Of a stretch of DNA of 64,000 nt, positions 9,750 through 18,374 are shown one piece after another. Under the pieces are notes generated by a model, which was not told the DNA's origin, did not search any database, and saw only the letters and a list, made by a program, of their open reading frames with translations. The DNA is taken from assembly GCA_963698015.1 (NCBI GenBank), contig OY969109.1, forward strand, positions 2,666,001 through 2,730,000, in the 5' to 3' direction. Position 1 is the stretch's first letter. Each line of letters begins with the position of its first letter. This DNA is from VAXT01 sp963698015. Lineage in GTDB: Bacteria; Actinomycetota; Thermoleophilia; Gaiellales; Gaiellaceae. The position numbers and the translations under genes are program-made.

Positions 9750-10972
9750 CCGGCCACCTCGGCGACGAGGCGCTTGAAGGCCTCGCCGCGCTCTTCGAAG
9801 TCGTCGAACTGGTCGTAGCTCGCGCACGCGGGGGCGAGCAGGATGATCTCGCCCGGGCGCGCGTTTTTCGCGGCCGAGCGCACCGCGGTCTCCAGGTCGC
9901 CGCTCAGCTCGTGGTCGACACCGGCGAGCTCGAGGGCGACGTCCATCGCGCGCGCCGCCTCGCCGATCAGGTAGGCGCGCCGCGCCCGGCCGGCGAGGTC
10001 GAGCGCGAGCTCCGTGTAGCTCTCGCCCTTGCCGCGGCCGCCGAGGATGACGTGCAGCGGCTGGTCGTACGCGGCGACGGCCCGGCGGGCGGCCGCGGTG
10101 TTCGTCGCCTTCGAATCGTTCACGTAGAGGACGCCGTTCGCGTCGGCCACCGGCTCGAGCCGGTGCGCGACCCCGGGGAAGGTCTCCAGCGCCTCGGCGA
10201 TCCTCGCGTCGTCCACGCCGAGTGCTCGTGCCGCGGCGGTGGCGGCGGCAGCGTTCTCGCGGTTGTGCGCGCCCGGGATCAGCGGCTCGGCGGGAAGCTC
10301 GTCGGTGGGCGCGAACTCGATCCGGCGCGCGTCGCCCGGAATCGCCTCGAACCGGCGGGGAACGACTGCGACGTCGTCCGCGTGCTGGTTCTCGAAGATC
10401 CGCAGCTTCGCGTCGGCGTACGCCTCGAAGCTGCCGTGCCGGTCGAGGTGATCCGGCTCGAGGTTGAGCAGCAGGGCGACGTGCGGCTTGAGCTGGTGGA
10501 TATCCTCCAGCTGGAAGCTCGAGACCTCGCACACGACGACCTCGCCCGGCTCGACCCGGCCGTCGAGCTCGCACAGCGCCCGACCGACGTTCCCCGCGAC
10601 GGGAGCCCCGAGCATCGCGCCGAGCAGCTCGCTCGTGGTCGTCTTCCCGTTCGTCCCGGTCACGGCGACGAGCGTGCTCCCGAGCAGCCGCGACCCGAGC
10701 TCGACCTCGCTCCAGACGGGAATCCCGCGTGCGCGCGCAGCGTGAACCAGGGGTGCCTCACCAGGAACCCCTGGGCTCTTGATCAGTGTCTCGACGCCGT
10801 CGAGCAAACGCTCCTCCTCGGTCCCGAGGTGGACTTCGACGCCCGCCTCGGCAAGCCTGCCCGCGTCGAGGCTCGGCGACGCATCGACTCCGATCACCTC
10901 CTCTCCGCGTCGCCGAAGCGCGAGGGCCGCCGCCTGCCCCGAGCGCGCGAGCCCGAGGACGAGCCAGCTCAT
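9746..10972 (-). CDS. murD: UDP-N-acetylmuramoyl-L-alanine--D-glutamate ligase
   Basis: ATP-dependent ligase that adds D-glutamate to UDP-MurNAc-L-Ala. It has 408 residues. The first domain begins SWLVLGLARSGQAAALAL, the ATP loop is VTGTNGKTTTSELL at about 105-118, SSFQLEDI is the conserved family block, NLEPDHLDRHGSFEAYADAK follows, and VNDSKATN and LGGRGKGESY mark the C-terminal domain. It sits between mraY and ftsW, and its stop overlaps the ftsW TTG start. The ATG at 10972 is 19 bases from the mraY stop. Confidence 0.96.
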   Translation of the reverse strand: MSWLVLGLARSGQAAALALRRRGEEVIGVDASPSLDAGRLAEAGVEVHLGTEEERLLDGVETLIKSPGVPGEAPLVHAARARGIPVWSEVELGSRLLGSTLVAVTGTNGKTTTSELLGAMLGAPVAGNVGRALCELDGRVEPGEVVVCEVSSFQLEDIHQLKPHVALLLNLEPDHLDRHGSFEAYADAKLRIFENQHADDVAVVPRRFEAIPGDARRIEFAPTDELPAEPLIPGAHNRENAAAATAAARALGVDDARIAEALETFPGVAHRLEPVADANGVLYVNDSKATNTAAARRAVAAYDQPLHVILGGRGKGESYTELALDLAGRARRAYLIGEAARAMDVALELAGVDHELSGDLETAVRSAAKNARPGEIILLAPACASYDQFDDFEERGEAFKRLVAEVAG

Positions 10973-10991
10973 CGCAGGGAGCCCAAGAGGT

Positions 10992-12011
10992 TCACCGCAG
11001 CGCTCTGAAGTCGAGGTAGAAGCGGTAGTACAACGCGAAGGCCGCGGCGCACATGATCGCGGCGAGGATCCAGAAGCGGACCATGATCTTCGTCTCGGAC
11101 CAGGCTTTCATCTCGAAGTGGTGGTGGATCGGCGCCATCAGGAACACGCGCCGGCCCCAGTAGCGGAACGAGACCACCTGCAGGATCACGGAGACGGCCT
11201 CGATGACGAAGATGCCGCCGATCAGGAGCAGCAGCAGCTCCGTCTTCGTCATCACCGCGAAGGCGCCGATCGCACCTCCGAGCGCCATCGAGCCGGTGTC
11301 GCCCATGATCACCTCGGCCGGGAACGCGTTGTACCAGAGGAAGCCGATCGCCCCGCCCGTCAGCGCCGCGCCGAGGATCGCCAGGTCGAGCGCGGACGCG
11401 TCACGCAGCTCGGTCGCACGGGCCGAGCGAATCCACGTCACGATGTTCATCGCCGCGAAGGTGATCAACGCGATGATTGCGACTCCGACCGCGAGCCCGT
11501 CGATCCCGTCCGTGAGGTTGGCGCCGTTCGCCGAGCCCGCGATGATGATGAACAGAAGCACGTAGAAGCCGAACGAAAGGCTGATCCGCCAGTCGAGGAT
11601 CGGGGCGTAGACGTCGGTCGAGAGCCCCATGTCCTGAACCGACCAGCCGACACCGACAGTGATCGCGGCCAGCAGCAGCAGCTTCCAGCGGCCGTTCAGC
11701 CCGAGCGACCGGCGGTGCCGGACCTTGAACCAGTCGTCCGCGAAGCCGATCGCGCCGCACGCGAGCGTGACGAAGAACACGGTCAGCCCGGCCTGCGTGT
11801 ACTTGCTGAGGGCGAGGAACGGGATCACCATCGAGAGCACGATCAGGAGCCCACCCATGGTCGGCGTGCCCTGCTTCATGTGGTGCCCGGCCGGGCCCTC
11901 CTCGCGGATGTGCTGGCCGAACTCGTTCCGGCGCAGGAACTCGATGAACTTCGGGCCCAGGAGGATCGAGATCGCCATCGCGAAGATCCCGGCCGCGAGC
12001 ACGCGTTCCAC
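10992..12011 (-). CDS. mraY: Phospho-N-acetylmuramoyl-pentapeptide transferase
   Basis: Integral membrane enzyme that transfers phospho-MurNAc-pentapeptide to undecaprenyl phosphate, making lipid I. The 339-residue protein has about ten membrane segments and the polyprenyl-phosphate transferase motifs HHMKQGTPTMGG, GFADDWFKVRHRRSLGL (Asp pair), NLTDGIDGLAVG, MGDTGSMALGGAIG and the histidine motif APIHHHFE. The start GTG at 12011 matches the usual N terminus. Upstream is a 109-base gap with two repeat palindromes, the only real break between murF and mraY. Confidence 0.97.
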   Translation of the reverse strand: MERVLAAGIFAMAISILLGPKFIEFLRRNEFGQHIREEGPAGHHMKQGTPTMGGLLIVLSMVIPFLALSKYTQAGLTVFFVTLACGAIGFADDWFKVRHRRSLGLNGRWKLLLLAAITVGVGWSVQDMGLSTDVYAPILDWRISLSFGFYVLLFIIIAGSANGANLTDGIDGLAVGVAIIALITFAAMNIVTWIRSARATELRDASALDLAILGAALTGGAIGFLWYNAFPAEVIMGDTGSMALGGAIGAFAVMTKTELLLLLIGGIFVIEAVSVILQVVSFRYWGRRVFLMAPIHHHFEMKAWSETKIMVRFWILAAIMCAAAFALYYRFYLDFRALR

Positions 12012-12045
12012 TAATGCCCCTTCCGGAGACGACCGGCCCTAAGAG

Positions 12046-12112
12046 CCACGTCTCGGGACCAGGTCCGTGGACGGGGCCGGACGGGACACGCCTCTGGACC
12101 AGGTCCAGGGAC
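12046..12112. repeat. Two degraded copies of the GGACCAGGTCC palindrome
   Basis: In the 109-base gap between murF and mraY two palindromes lie side by side: one centred on GGGACCAGGTCC (about 12046-12070) and one TGGACCAGGTCCA (12094-12106). They resemble the CATG-bounded unit found in murC and before tgt but have lost the flanking CATG. No gene is visible in this gap. Confidence 0.65.
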
Positions 12113-12120
12113 AGGTGACA

Positions 12121-13380
12121 TCAGGCTGGGACTCCTGTGAGGGCTTCCGCGACGACCTCGAGCCCGACGGCGCGCGAGCCCTTGACGAGGACGACGTCGC
12201 CGGGCTGGACGAGCTCCGGTGCGCGTTCGGCCGCCTTCGCCGCGTCTCCGACCCACTCGCCCCCGTACGCGCGCGCGAGCTCGCCGACCCCGAGCACGAC
12301 GTCGATTCCGAGATCGCTCACGAGCTCGCCGATCTCGCGGTGGTACTCGGGCGAGGTCGGACCGAGCTCGGCCATCTCGCCGAGCACCGCGACTGTGCGG
12401 CCCTCGTGCTCGGCGAGGTGCTCGAGCGCAGCGCGCATCGAGGTCGGGTTCGCGTTGTAGGAGTCGTTGATCAGCAGTCCGCCGCCGGGAAGGGGCGACT
12501 CCTCGCCGCGCCAGCGCGACAGCTCGACCTCGACTCGACCCTGGGGCAACGGAAGGCCGAGCGCCCTCACCACGAGCAGCGCCGCGGCCGCATTCTGCGC
12601 CTGGTGTCGCGCCGTGAACGGGAACTCGAGCTCGAGCCGCTCGCAGTCGAATGCGAAGACGACTCGGCTGCCACCTTCGATCCGCTCGAACGACGCCACG
12701 TTCTGCGGGCCGAAGCGGTGGATCTCGATGTCGTTACGCCCGAGGTAGGGCTCGAGCAGCGGCTCGTCCGGCACGATCGCCTTGCCGCCTGCAGGAAGGG
12801 CCGCGACCACCTCGGCCTTCGCCTGGGCGACGTTCTCGATCGTCCCGAGCAGCTCGAGGTGGACCGGCCCGATGCTCGTGATCACGCCGACGTCCGGGCG
12901 CGCGATCGCGCACAGCTCGCCGATCTGCCCGAGCCCGCGCATGCCCATCTCGCAGATGACGAGCTCGGTGTCCGGCTCGATCCGCGTCAGCGTCAGCGGG
13001 AGGCCGATCTCGTTGTTGTGACCGCCCTCGGCGGCGACCGTCTTCGCGTGCGGCCGGCACATCGCGGCGAGGATGTCCTTCGTCGACGTCTTGCCGGTCG
13101 CGCCGGTGATCGCGACGACGCGGGCCGAGCCTCGTCCGCGGATCTCTCTGCCGAGCGCGCCGAGCGCCGCAAACGCATCGTCGGGCGCGAGAACTGCTGC
13201 CGCCCCGCGCGCGAACGCGTGGCGCGCGAAGTCCCCGCCGCCGCCGACCTCGACGAACAGGTCGCCCTCCTCGATCCGACGCGAGTCGATCTGCACGCCT
13301 GTCACCTCGTCCGCCCAGGGTGCGCGGTCGAACCGGCCGGGGCAGAGCTCGGCGACCTCGTCGAGCGTGAGCGGGATCAC
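12121..13380 (-). CDS. murF: UDP-N-acetylmuramoyl-tripeptide--D-alanyl-D-alanine ligase
   Basis: ATP-dependent ligase that adds the D-Ala-D-Ala dipeptide to complete the muropeptide. The 419-residue protein shows the MurF-type N-terminal domain with VQIDSRRIEEGDLFVEV, the ATP loop ITGATGKTSTKDIL, the ligase block EGGHNNEIGLPLTL, EMGMRGLGQI, and the C-terminal LINDSYNANPTSM. The start is GTG 13380, overlapping the murE stop (GTGA). It precedes mraY in the dcw order. Confidence 0.96.
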   Translation of the reverse strand: MIPLTLDEVAELCPGRFDRAPWADEVTGVQIDSRRIEEGDLFVEVGGGGDFARHAFARGAAAVLAPDDAFAALGALGREIRGRGSARVVAITGATGKTSTKDILAAMCRPHAKTVAAEGGHNNEIGLPLTLTRIEPDTELVICEMGMRGLGQIGELCAIARPDVGVITSIGPVHLELLGTIENVAQAKAEVVAALPAGGKAIVPDEPLLEPYLGRNDIEIHRFGPQNVASFERIEGGSRVVFAFDCERLELEFPFTARHQAQNAAAALLVVRALGLPLPQGRVEVELSRWRGEESPLPGGGLLINDSYNANPTSMRAALEHLAEHEGRTVAVLGEMAELGPTSPEYHREIGELVSDLGIDVVLGVGELARAYGGEWVGDAAKAAERAPELVQPGDVVLVKGSRAVGLEVVAEALTGVPA

Positions 13381-14795
13381 GTGGTGGCGGCCCCGAGCCG
13401 TCTCAGGGCCTCGCGAGCGACTTCTCGGTCATCGAAGGGAACTGTTCGGTCCCGGAACTGCTGACCCTGCTCGTGCCCCTTGCCGGCGATGACGACGACG
13501 TCGCCCGGGTCGGCCGTCTCGATCGCATGGGCGATCGCCGAGCGCCGGTCCTGGATGATCTCCGCGTCACCCTGGATGCCCGCGAGTATCTCGTCGATGA
13601 TCGCGCCCGGATCCTCGCTGCGCGGGTTGTCGGAGGTGACGATCGGGACGTCGGCGAGTTCGGCCGCGATCCGGCCCATGATCGGGCGCTTCTCGCGGTC
13701 GCGGTCGCCTCCGCAACCGAAGACGCAGATCAATCGGCCCGAGGTCAGCTCGCGTGCGGTCGTCAACACGTTCTCGAGCGAGTCGGGAGTGTGCGCGTAG
13801 TCGACGAGCACGGTGAACGGCTGCCCCTCGTCCACGGCCTCGAACCGCCCGGGCACGCCCTCTACCGCCTCCAGCCCGCGTGCGATCGCGTCGTCGTCGA
13901 TCCCGAGCAGACGGCAGCTCGCCATCGCCGCGAGCGCGTTCTCGACGTTGAAGTGGCCCTTGAGCTTGACGTCGATCCCCTCGAGCGCCTCGGGGCGAAT
14001 CTCCGCGTCGTCGGCGAAGCCGTAGGTCAGAGCGTCGGGCCTGTCCTCCGCGAGCTTCCGCCCCCACGCGTCGCCGACGTTGATCGCCGCGGGCGGCCGC
14101 CCTTCGAGGAAGAGCCGGCGCTTGGCCTCGAAGTACGCCTCCATCGTCCCGTGCAGGTCGAGGTGGTCCTGCGTCAGGTTCGTGAACGCGAGCGAGGAGA
14201 AGCGAATCCCCACGAGGCGCCCGAGCTCCGAGCCATGCGACGTCGCCTCGATCGCCGCGCTGCGGTCGCCTGCATCGAGCATCTCGCGGAAGGCGCGCTG
14301 GAGATCGATCGCCTCGGGCGTCGTGCGCACCGCCGGCCTGGGCTCGCCGCCGATGCGTGACTCGATCGTCCCGAGCAGCCCCGGCTTGCGGCCCGCGGCG
14401 TCGAGGATCGCGTAGAGGAGGAACGCGGTCGTCGTCTTGCCGTTCGTGCCTGTGACGCCGGCGACCTGGAGCTCGTCGGACGGGTGCTCGAAGAACTCGA
14501 GCGCCGCTGTGGCCATCGCCCGCCGCGAATCCTCGACCACGACCTGCGGCACCCTCGACGCGACGGGCCGCTCGACGACGAGCGCAGCCGCACCGGCATC
14601 GATCGCGCGATCAGCGAGGTCGTGGCCGTCGAAACGCGCCCCGCGCACGCAGAAGAAGAGCGCCCCCGGTGACACGGCGCGCGTGTCGTACGCGAGATCC
14701 GTGATCTCGACAGCGGTGTCCCCGACGACCTGGCTCGGGGACAGCGTTTCTGCGATGCGTGAGAGCTCCACTGGGGGCCGCGCCGAGCCTAGCAA
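13377..14795 (-). CDS. murE: UDP-N-acetylmuramoyl-L-alanyl-D-glutamate--2,6-diaminopimelate ligase
   Basis: ATP-dependent ligase that adds the third residue of the stem peptide. About 472 residues. The N domain carries TDLAYDTRAVSPGALFFCVRG, the ATP loop VTGTNGKTTT is near 114-123, and the C-terminal specificity motif is SDNPRSEDP: DNPR is the signature of meso-diaminopimelate-adding MurE, so the wall is predicted to be of the A1gamma type. The start is uncertain: TTG 14795 (used) has GACAGGG upstream; GTG 14771 is the alternative. It follows ftsI with a 15-base gap. Confidence 0.95.
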   Translation of the reverse strand: MLGSARPPVELSRIAETLSPSQVVGDTAVEITDLAYDTRAVSPGALFFCVRGARFDGHDLADRAIDAGAAALVVERPVASRVPQVVVEDSRRAMATAALEFFEHPSDELQVAGVTGTNGKTTTAFLLYAILDAAGRKPGLLGTIESRIGGEPRPAVRTTPEAIDLQRAFREMLDAGDRSAAIEATSHGSELGRLVGIRFSSLAFTNLTQDHLDLHGTMEAYFEAKRRLFLEGRPPAAINVGDAWGRKLAEDRPDALTYGFADDAEIRPEALEGIDVKLKGHFNVENALAAMASCRLLGIDDDAIARGLEAVEGVPGRFEAVDEGQPFTVLVDYAHTPDSLENVLTTARELTSGRLICVFGCGGDRDREKRPIMGRIAAELADVPIVTSDNPRSEDPGAIIDEILAGIQGDAEIIQDRRSAIAHAIETADPGDVVVIAGKGHEQGQQFRDRTVPFDDREVAREALRRLGAATT

Positions 14796-14810
14796 TGTGC
14801 CCTGTCGCTG

Positions 14811-16490
14811 CTACTGAGGAGGCAGTGACGCCGGGTCGTCCGGTGGAATCTCCAGGTACTGCAGGTCGAACCCGGCGATCTGCTGGAAGGCGGGCGCCGC
14901 AACGACGCCGCCCCAGATCGACGCGGCCGGCTCGTCGACGGTGACGAGCACGACGAGCCGCGGATTCGTCGCCGGAACGATGCCGACGAACGACGCCACG
15001 TACTTCGTCGTCGAGTAGCCGCCCTGCGGATCCGGCTTCGCCGCGGTCCCCGTCTTGCCGGCCACCGTGTAACCGGGAACCTTCGCCTCCTGGCCGGTGC
15101 CCTCGATGACGACGTCCTGCATCATCTTCAGAACCTGGCTCGACACGTGCGGGGTGAGGATCGGCCGCGACACCACGTCGCGCCGCTCCCGCGAGCCGAT
15201 GCGGTCGACGAGGTGCGGCTGCAGCCAGACGCCGTCGTTCGCGACCGCCCCGTAGGCGGCGGCCATCTGGACAGGCGTGATCGCGATCCCGTGCCCGATC
15301 GGAAGCGTCCCGATCGTCGAGCCCGACCACTTGTCGAGCGGCGGCACGATCCCGGGCGTCTCGCCGGGGAAGTCGATCCCGGTCAGATGCCCGAACCCGA
15401 AGCGGCTGATCCACCGGCTGAGCCGCTCCGCACCGAGCTTCTCCGCGAGCGTGATCGTCCCGACGTTCGACGACTGCGAAAGGATCTGGTCGACGGTCAG
15501 CCGCTCGGTCCCGCGCGGGTGCGCGTCGCGGATGATCCGGTCGGCGACGTGGATCGAGTACGGCAGCGTGAAGGCCGTCGACGGCGTGACGAGACCGTCG
15601 GAGAGCACGGCGCTGACCGTGACCAGCTTGAACGTCGATCCCGGCTCGTAGGTGTCAGTGACCGTCCGGTTGCGCTGGCGGTCCTTGGGCACGATCGGGA
15701 ACAGGTTGGCGTTGTAGCCCTTCTCGACGGCCATCGCGAGGATCCCGCCCGTGCGCGGATCGAGCACGATCGCCGACGCGCCGTTCGCGTGCCACTGCTC
15801 GATCGTGCTCCGCAGCACCGCCTCGGCCTGGGCCTGGATAGTGTGATCGAGCGTCAGCGTGACGCTCTCGCCCTCCCGGGCCGGAGTCGAGCGCAGGACA
15901 TCGATCGCCTGGCCCGCGGGGTCGCGGATCACGGTTTCGCTGCCCGGCTTCCCGGACAGGGTGTGCTCGAGGCCGAGCTCGAGGCCCGCGAGGCCGTGGT
16001 TGTCCGTCCCCGCGTAGCCGACGACCTGCGACGCGACCTGGTCGAGCGGGTAGACGCGCTGCTCCTCGTTCGTGAAGCCGAGGCCGAGGACGCCCTCCTT
16101 CTTCAGGATCGCGGCGCGCGCGGGGTCGGCCTTGCGCTTGATGTAGACGAAGCCATGCGACCGGTTGGAGAGCTCTGCCAGCACCTGGTCCGGATCCATC
16201 CTGAGAGCGCGCGCGACGACGTCCGCGGTCGATTTCGGGTCGCGGATCAGCTGCGGGTCCGCGAAGACCGTCGTCGCCTGCCGGCCGATCGCGAGCTGGA
16301 CGCCGGTCCGGTCGAAGATCGTCCCCCGCCCCGCGGGCTCGACGATGGTCGCCTTGTGCTGGCCCGAGGCCAACCGCTCGTAGCTGCCCGCGCGCACTCC
16401 CTGCAGCCACGCGGCACGCGCGAACATCGCCAGGAAAGCGAAGGCGAAGACGGCGAGGACGAGCCGGATTCGCCGGTTCGTCAGCTTCAT
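14811..16490 (-). CDS. ftsI: Septal penicillin-binding protein 2/3 (FtsI, class B PBP)
   Basis: Monofunctional transpeptidase that crosslinks septal peptidoglycan as partner of FtsW. The 559-residue protein has a short cytoplasmic N terminus, one membrane anchor at about 9-25, the PBP dimerisation domain (RGTIFDRTGVQLAI), and a transpeptidase domain with the SxxK motif STFK at 285-288, SSN at 340-342 and KTG at 479-481. The active site is complete. No PASTA domain follows. ATG 16490 overlaps the ftsL stop as ATGA. Confidence 0.96.
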   Translation of the reverse strand: MKLTNRRIRLVLAVFAFAFLAMFARAAWLQGVRAGSYERLASGQHKATIVEPAGRGTIFDRTGVQLAIGRQATTVFADPQLIRDPKSTADVVARALRMDPDQVLAELSNRSHGFVYIKRKADPARAAILKKEGVLGLGFTNEEQRVYPLDQVASQVVGYAGTDNHGLAGLELGLEHTLSGKPGSETVIRDPAGQAIDVLRSTPAREGESVTLTLDHTIQAQAEAVLRSTIEQWHANGASAIVLDPRTGGILAMAVEKGYNANLFPIVPKDRQRNRTVTDTYEPGSTFKLVTVSAVLSDGLVTPSTAFTLPYSIHVADRIIRDAHPRGTERLTVDQILSQSSNVGTITLAEKLGAERLSRWISRFGFGHLTGIDFPGETPGIVPPLDKWSGSTIGTLPIGHGIAITPVQMAAAYGAVANDGVWLQPHLVDRIGSRERRDVVSRPILTPHVSSQVLKMMQDVVIEGTGQEAKVPGYTVAGKTGTAAKPDPQGGYSTTKYVASFVGIVPATNPRLVVLVTVDEPAASIWGGVVAAPAFQQIAGFDLQYLEIPPDDPASLPPQ

Positions 16491-16846
16491 TTCCTCAGGT
16501 CGAGGTACTCAGGCGTTGCGGGACGCAGCCCGAGCCGTCCGCTCGCCAGCCCGAGGATCCGTCCCGAGGCCGCCTTCGCCGCGATCTCGGTGTTGAGCTG
16601 GGCATTGTCGGCGCGCAGCTGGTTCCGCTCACTCTGCGTCTGGTCGAGCCGGACGTTGAGCCGGAGCACGGCGACGTTGAGTGCCACGACGCCCGCGAGC
16701 AGGGCCGCGACGAGGCCGATCCAGACGACGCCGCCGGCGACGCGTCTCCGCGGCTCGACCTTCCGCTTCACGCGCGGCTTGGGCTTCGGGCGTGCGCGCG
16801 GCCGCGCGGGGGCCGGGAGCGCACGCGCTGTCGCTGCGCGGGACAT
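16487..16846 (-). CDS. ftsL: Cell division protein FtsL-like
   Basis: Small bitopic division protein of the FtsQLB complex, called from topology and position. The protein has 119 residues: a proline/arginine-rich basic N terminus (RARPKPKPRVKRKVEPRRR), one membrane segment (VVWIGLVAALLAGVVALNV), then a coiled-coil stretch (LNVRLDQTQSERNQLRADNA) and a short tail RLGLRPATPEYLDL, which resembles the FtsL/FtsB end. The frame is open further upstream within rsmH; the start chosen is ATG 16846, which overlaps the rsmH stop by one base. The next gene is ftsI, the usual neighbour. Confidence 0.85.
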   Translation of the reverse strand: MSRAATARALPAPARPRARPKPKPRVKRKVEPRRRVAGGVVWIGLVAALLAGVVALNVAVLRLNVRLDQTQSERNQLRADNAQLNTEIAAKAASGRILGLASGRLGLRPATPEYLDLRK

Positions 16847-17802
16847 CAGGCCTTCTGGGCGGCGCGCAGCCTGGCCGAGGCCGCACGGGGATTGTGGGCC
16901 AGCTCGTGAGCGCTCGGCCGGATCGCCTTCCGGTTCAGCCGCCTGAGCTCTGGCTCCCGCCCACACACGCAGACGGGGAAGTCGGGCGGGCAGACGCAGC
17001 CGCGCTCGAGCCGCTGGAAGAAGCGCTTGACGATTCGATCCTCGAGCGAATGGAACGCGATCACGGCGAGGCGGCCGCCGGGACGCAGCATCTCGAGCGC
17101 GGCAGGGAGCGCCTCCTCGAGCTCGCCGAGCTCGTCGTTGACGGCGATCCGGAGCGCCTGGAAGACGCGCTTCGCCGGATGACCGTCGCCGAACCGCGCG
17201 GGCGCGGGGATCGCCGAGCGGATGATGTCCACGAGGTCGCCGGTGCGCTCGATCGGCTGCTTGCGGCGACGGCGTCCGATCGCGCGCGCGATCTGCTTCG
17301 CGTAGCGCTCCTCGCCGTAGCGGCGGAAGATCGTGATCAGCTCGCGCTCCGACGCCTCGTTGACGAGCTCGGCGGCGGTCAGCTCGGCGGTCGGGTCCAT
17401 GCGCATGTCGAGCGGCGCGTCTGCCGCGTACGAGAACCCGCGCTCGGGCCGGTCGAGCTGCATGCTCGAGACGCCGAGGTCGAGGAGGATCGCGTCCGCG
17501 TGCACGTCGTTCTCGGCCAGCTGGTCGAGCACGACCGAGGCTTCACCGCGCAGGAAGCGCGACTGCACGCCCGCGTGGCGCTTGAAGCCCTCGAAGTAGG
17601 GGCGGACCGTCGGGTCGCGGTCGATCGCGATGAAGCGGCCGTCTCCCTTCAGGTCGGCGGCGAGCACTGCCGCGTGGCCGCCGGCGCCGAAGGTGGCGTC
17701 GACGACGGTCTGCCCGGGCTCGATCGCGAGGAGCTCGCGCACCTCCTCGGCGAGGACGGGAACGTGATCAGTCTCGTTTGGTTGCAAGACGCTCGGCAAC
17801 AT
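16846..17802 (-). CDS. rsmH: 16S rRNA m4C1402 methyltransferase RsmH (MraW)
   Basis: SAM-dependent methyltransferase that N4-methylates C1402 in the decoding centre of 16S rRNA. It has 318 residues. Seen are the N-terminal HVPVLAEEVRELLAI, the SAM loop VDATFGAGGHAAVLA, IAIDRDPTV, the DAILLDLGVSSMQLD block, RGFSYAADAPLDMRMD and the late AFHSLEDRIVKRFFQ. The ATG start lies 35 bases inside the 3' end of mraZ; later TTG codons at 17799 and 17787 are alternatives. It is the second gene of the dcw cluster. Confidence 0.97.
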   Translation of the reverse strand: MLPSVLQPNETDHVPVLAEEVRELLAIEPGQTVVDATFGAGGHAAVLAADLKGDGRFIAIDRDPTVRPYFEGFKRHAGVQSRFLRGEASVVLDQLAENDVHADAILLDLGVSSMQLDRPERGFSYAADAPLDMRMDPTAELTAAELVNEASERELITIFRRYGEERYAKQIARAIGRRRRKQPIERTGDLVDIIRSAIPAPARFGDGHPAKRVFQALRIAVNDELGELEEALPAALEMLRPGGRLAVIAFHSLEDRIVKRFFQRLERGCVCPPDFPVCVCGREPELRRLNRKAIRPSAHELAHNPRAASARLRAAQKA

Positions 17803-18202
17803 CTTCTGCGCTCCCTTCCACCTCTTTCAGCTCCTTGCGCCAGGCGGCGCGGTCCCAGATCTCCAGGTGGTCCCTCACGCCGGCGACGACGACGTTCCGG
17901 CCGAGCCCTCCGTGCTGGATGAGAGCGGCCGGGATCATCACGCGCCCCTGGCGGTCGAGCTCGGCCTCGCTTGCGCCGGAGAAGAAGAAACGCTGCATCC
18001 GACGGCCCTCCTGGCTGAGCGGGTCGAGCTCGGCGAGCCGCGACTCCACGAGCGTGTCCCAGTCGTCGCGGCGATAGGCGTAGAGACAGCCGTCCATCCC
18101 GCGCGTGAGCACGACGCCGGTCGCAAACGCCGCCCGGAACCTGGCCGGAAGCGTGAGCCGGCTCTTGTCGTCGATCGTGTGCTCGTGTTCGCCGAGAAGC
18201 AT
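17768..18202 (-). CDS. mraZ: Transcriptional regulator MraZ
   Basis: AbrB-fold DNA-binding protein that represses the dcw operon it heads. With the start used the protein has 144 residues, the family norm, beginning MLLGEHEHTIDDKSRLTLPARFR; the second swapped-hairpin domain reads DRQGRVMIPAAL. The frame is open to GTG 18238, but that longer start would place the GTGG repeat box inside the coding region, and the ATG at 18202 matches the family N terminus. The 3' end overlaps rsmH. Autoregulation is suggested by the repeat box immediately upstream. Confidence 0.95.
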   Translation of the reverse strand: MLLGEHEHTIDDKSRLTLPARFRAAFATGVVLTRGMDGCLYAYRRDDWDTLVESRLAELDPLSQEGRRMQRFFFSGASEAELDRQGRVMIPAALIQHGGLGRNVVVAGVRDHLEIWDRAAWRKELKEVEGSAEDVAERLATKRD

Positions 18203-18224
18203 GTCTGGGGCCGTGAGGGTGATT

Positions 18225-18258
18225 CCACGCTCCACCACTTTAGACCACTAGCCCCCAC
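18225..18258 (-). promoter_or_regulatory. MraZ box: four GTGG direct repeats with 10-base period
   Basis: On the minus strand GTGG occurs at 18258, 18248, 18238 and 18228, each separated by six bases, so the repeats fall on one helix face. The third copy reads TAAAGTGG. MraZ proteins of other bacteria bind direct repeats of this kind just ahead of their own gene. The box ends 22 bases before the mraZ ATG. I could not assign a convincing -35/-10 pair around it. Confidence 0.75.
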
Positions 18259-18374
18259 AACGCAACAACGGGCAGCCACGCTCACAGACCCCAAACAATT
18301 CGTGCGGAAAAGCACGGAGTGGGTACGGCACGCACCCCGATGCGGTTGAGGGACGACGGTGCGACCCTCGAAAT

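Noticed and set aside
15147..16946. A 599-codon plus-strand frame opposite ftsI and ftsL
   Set aside because: Shadow of the minus-strand genes; composition typical of reverse-complement reading.
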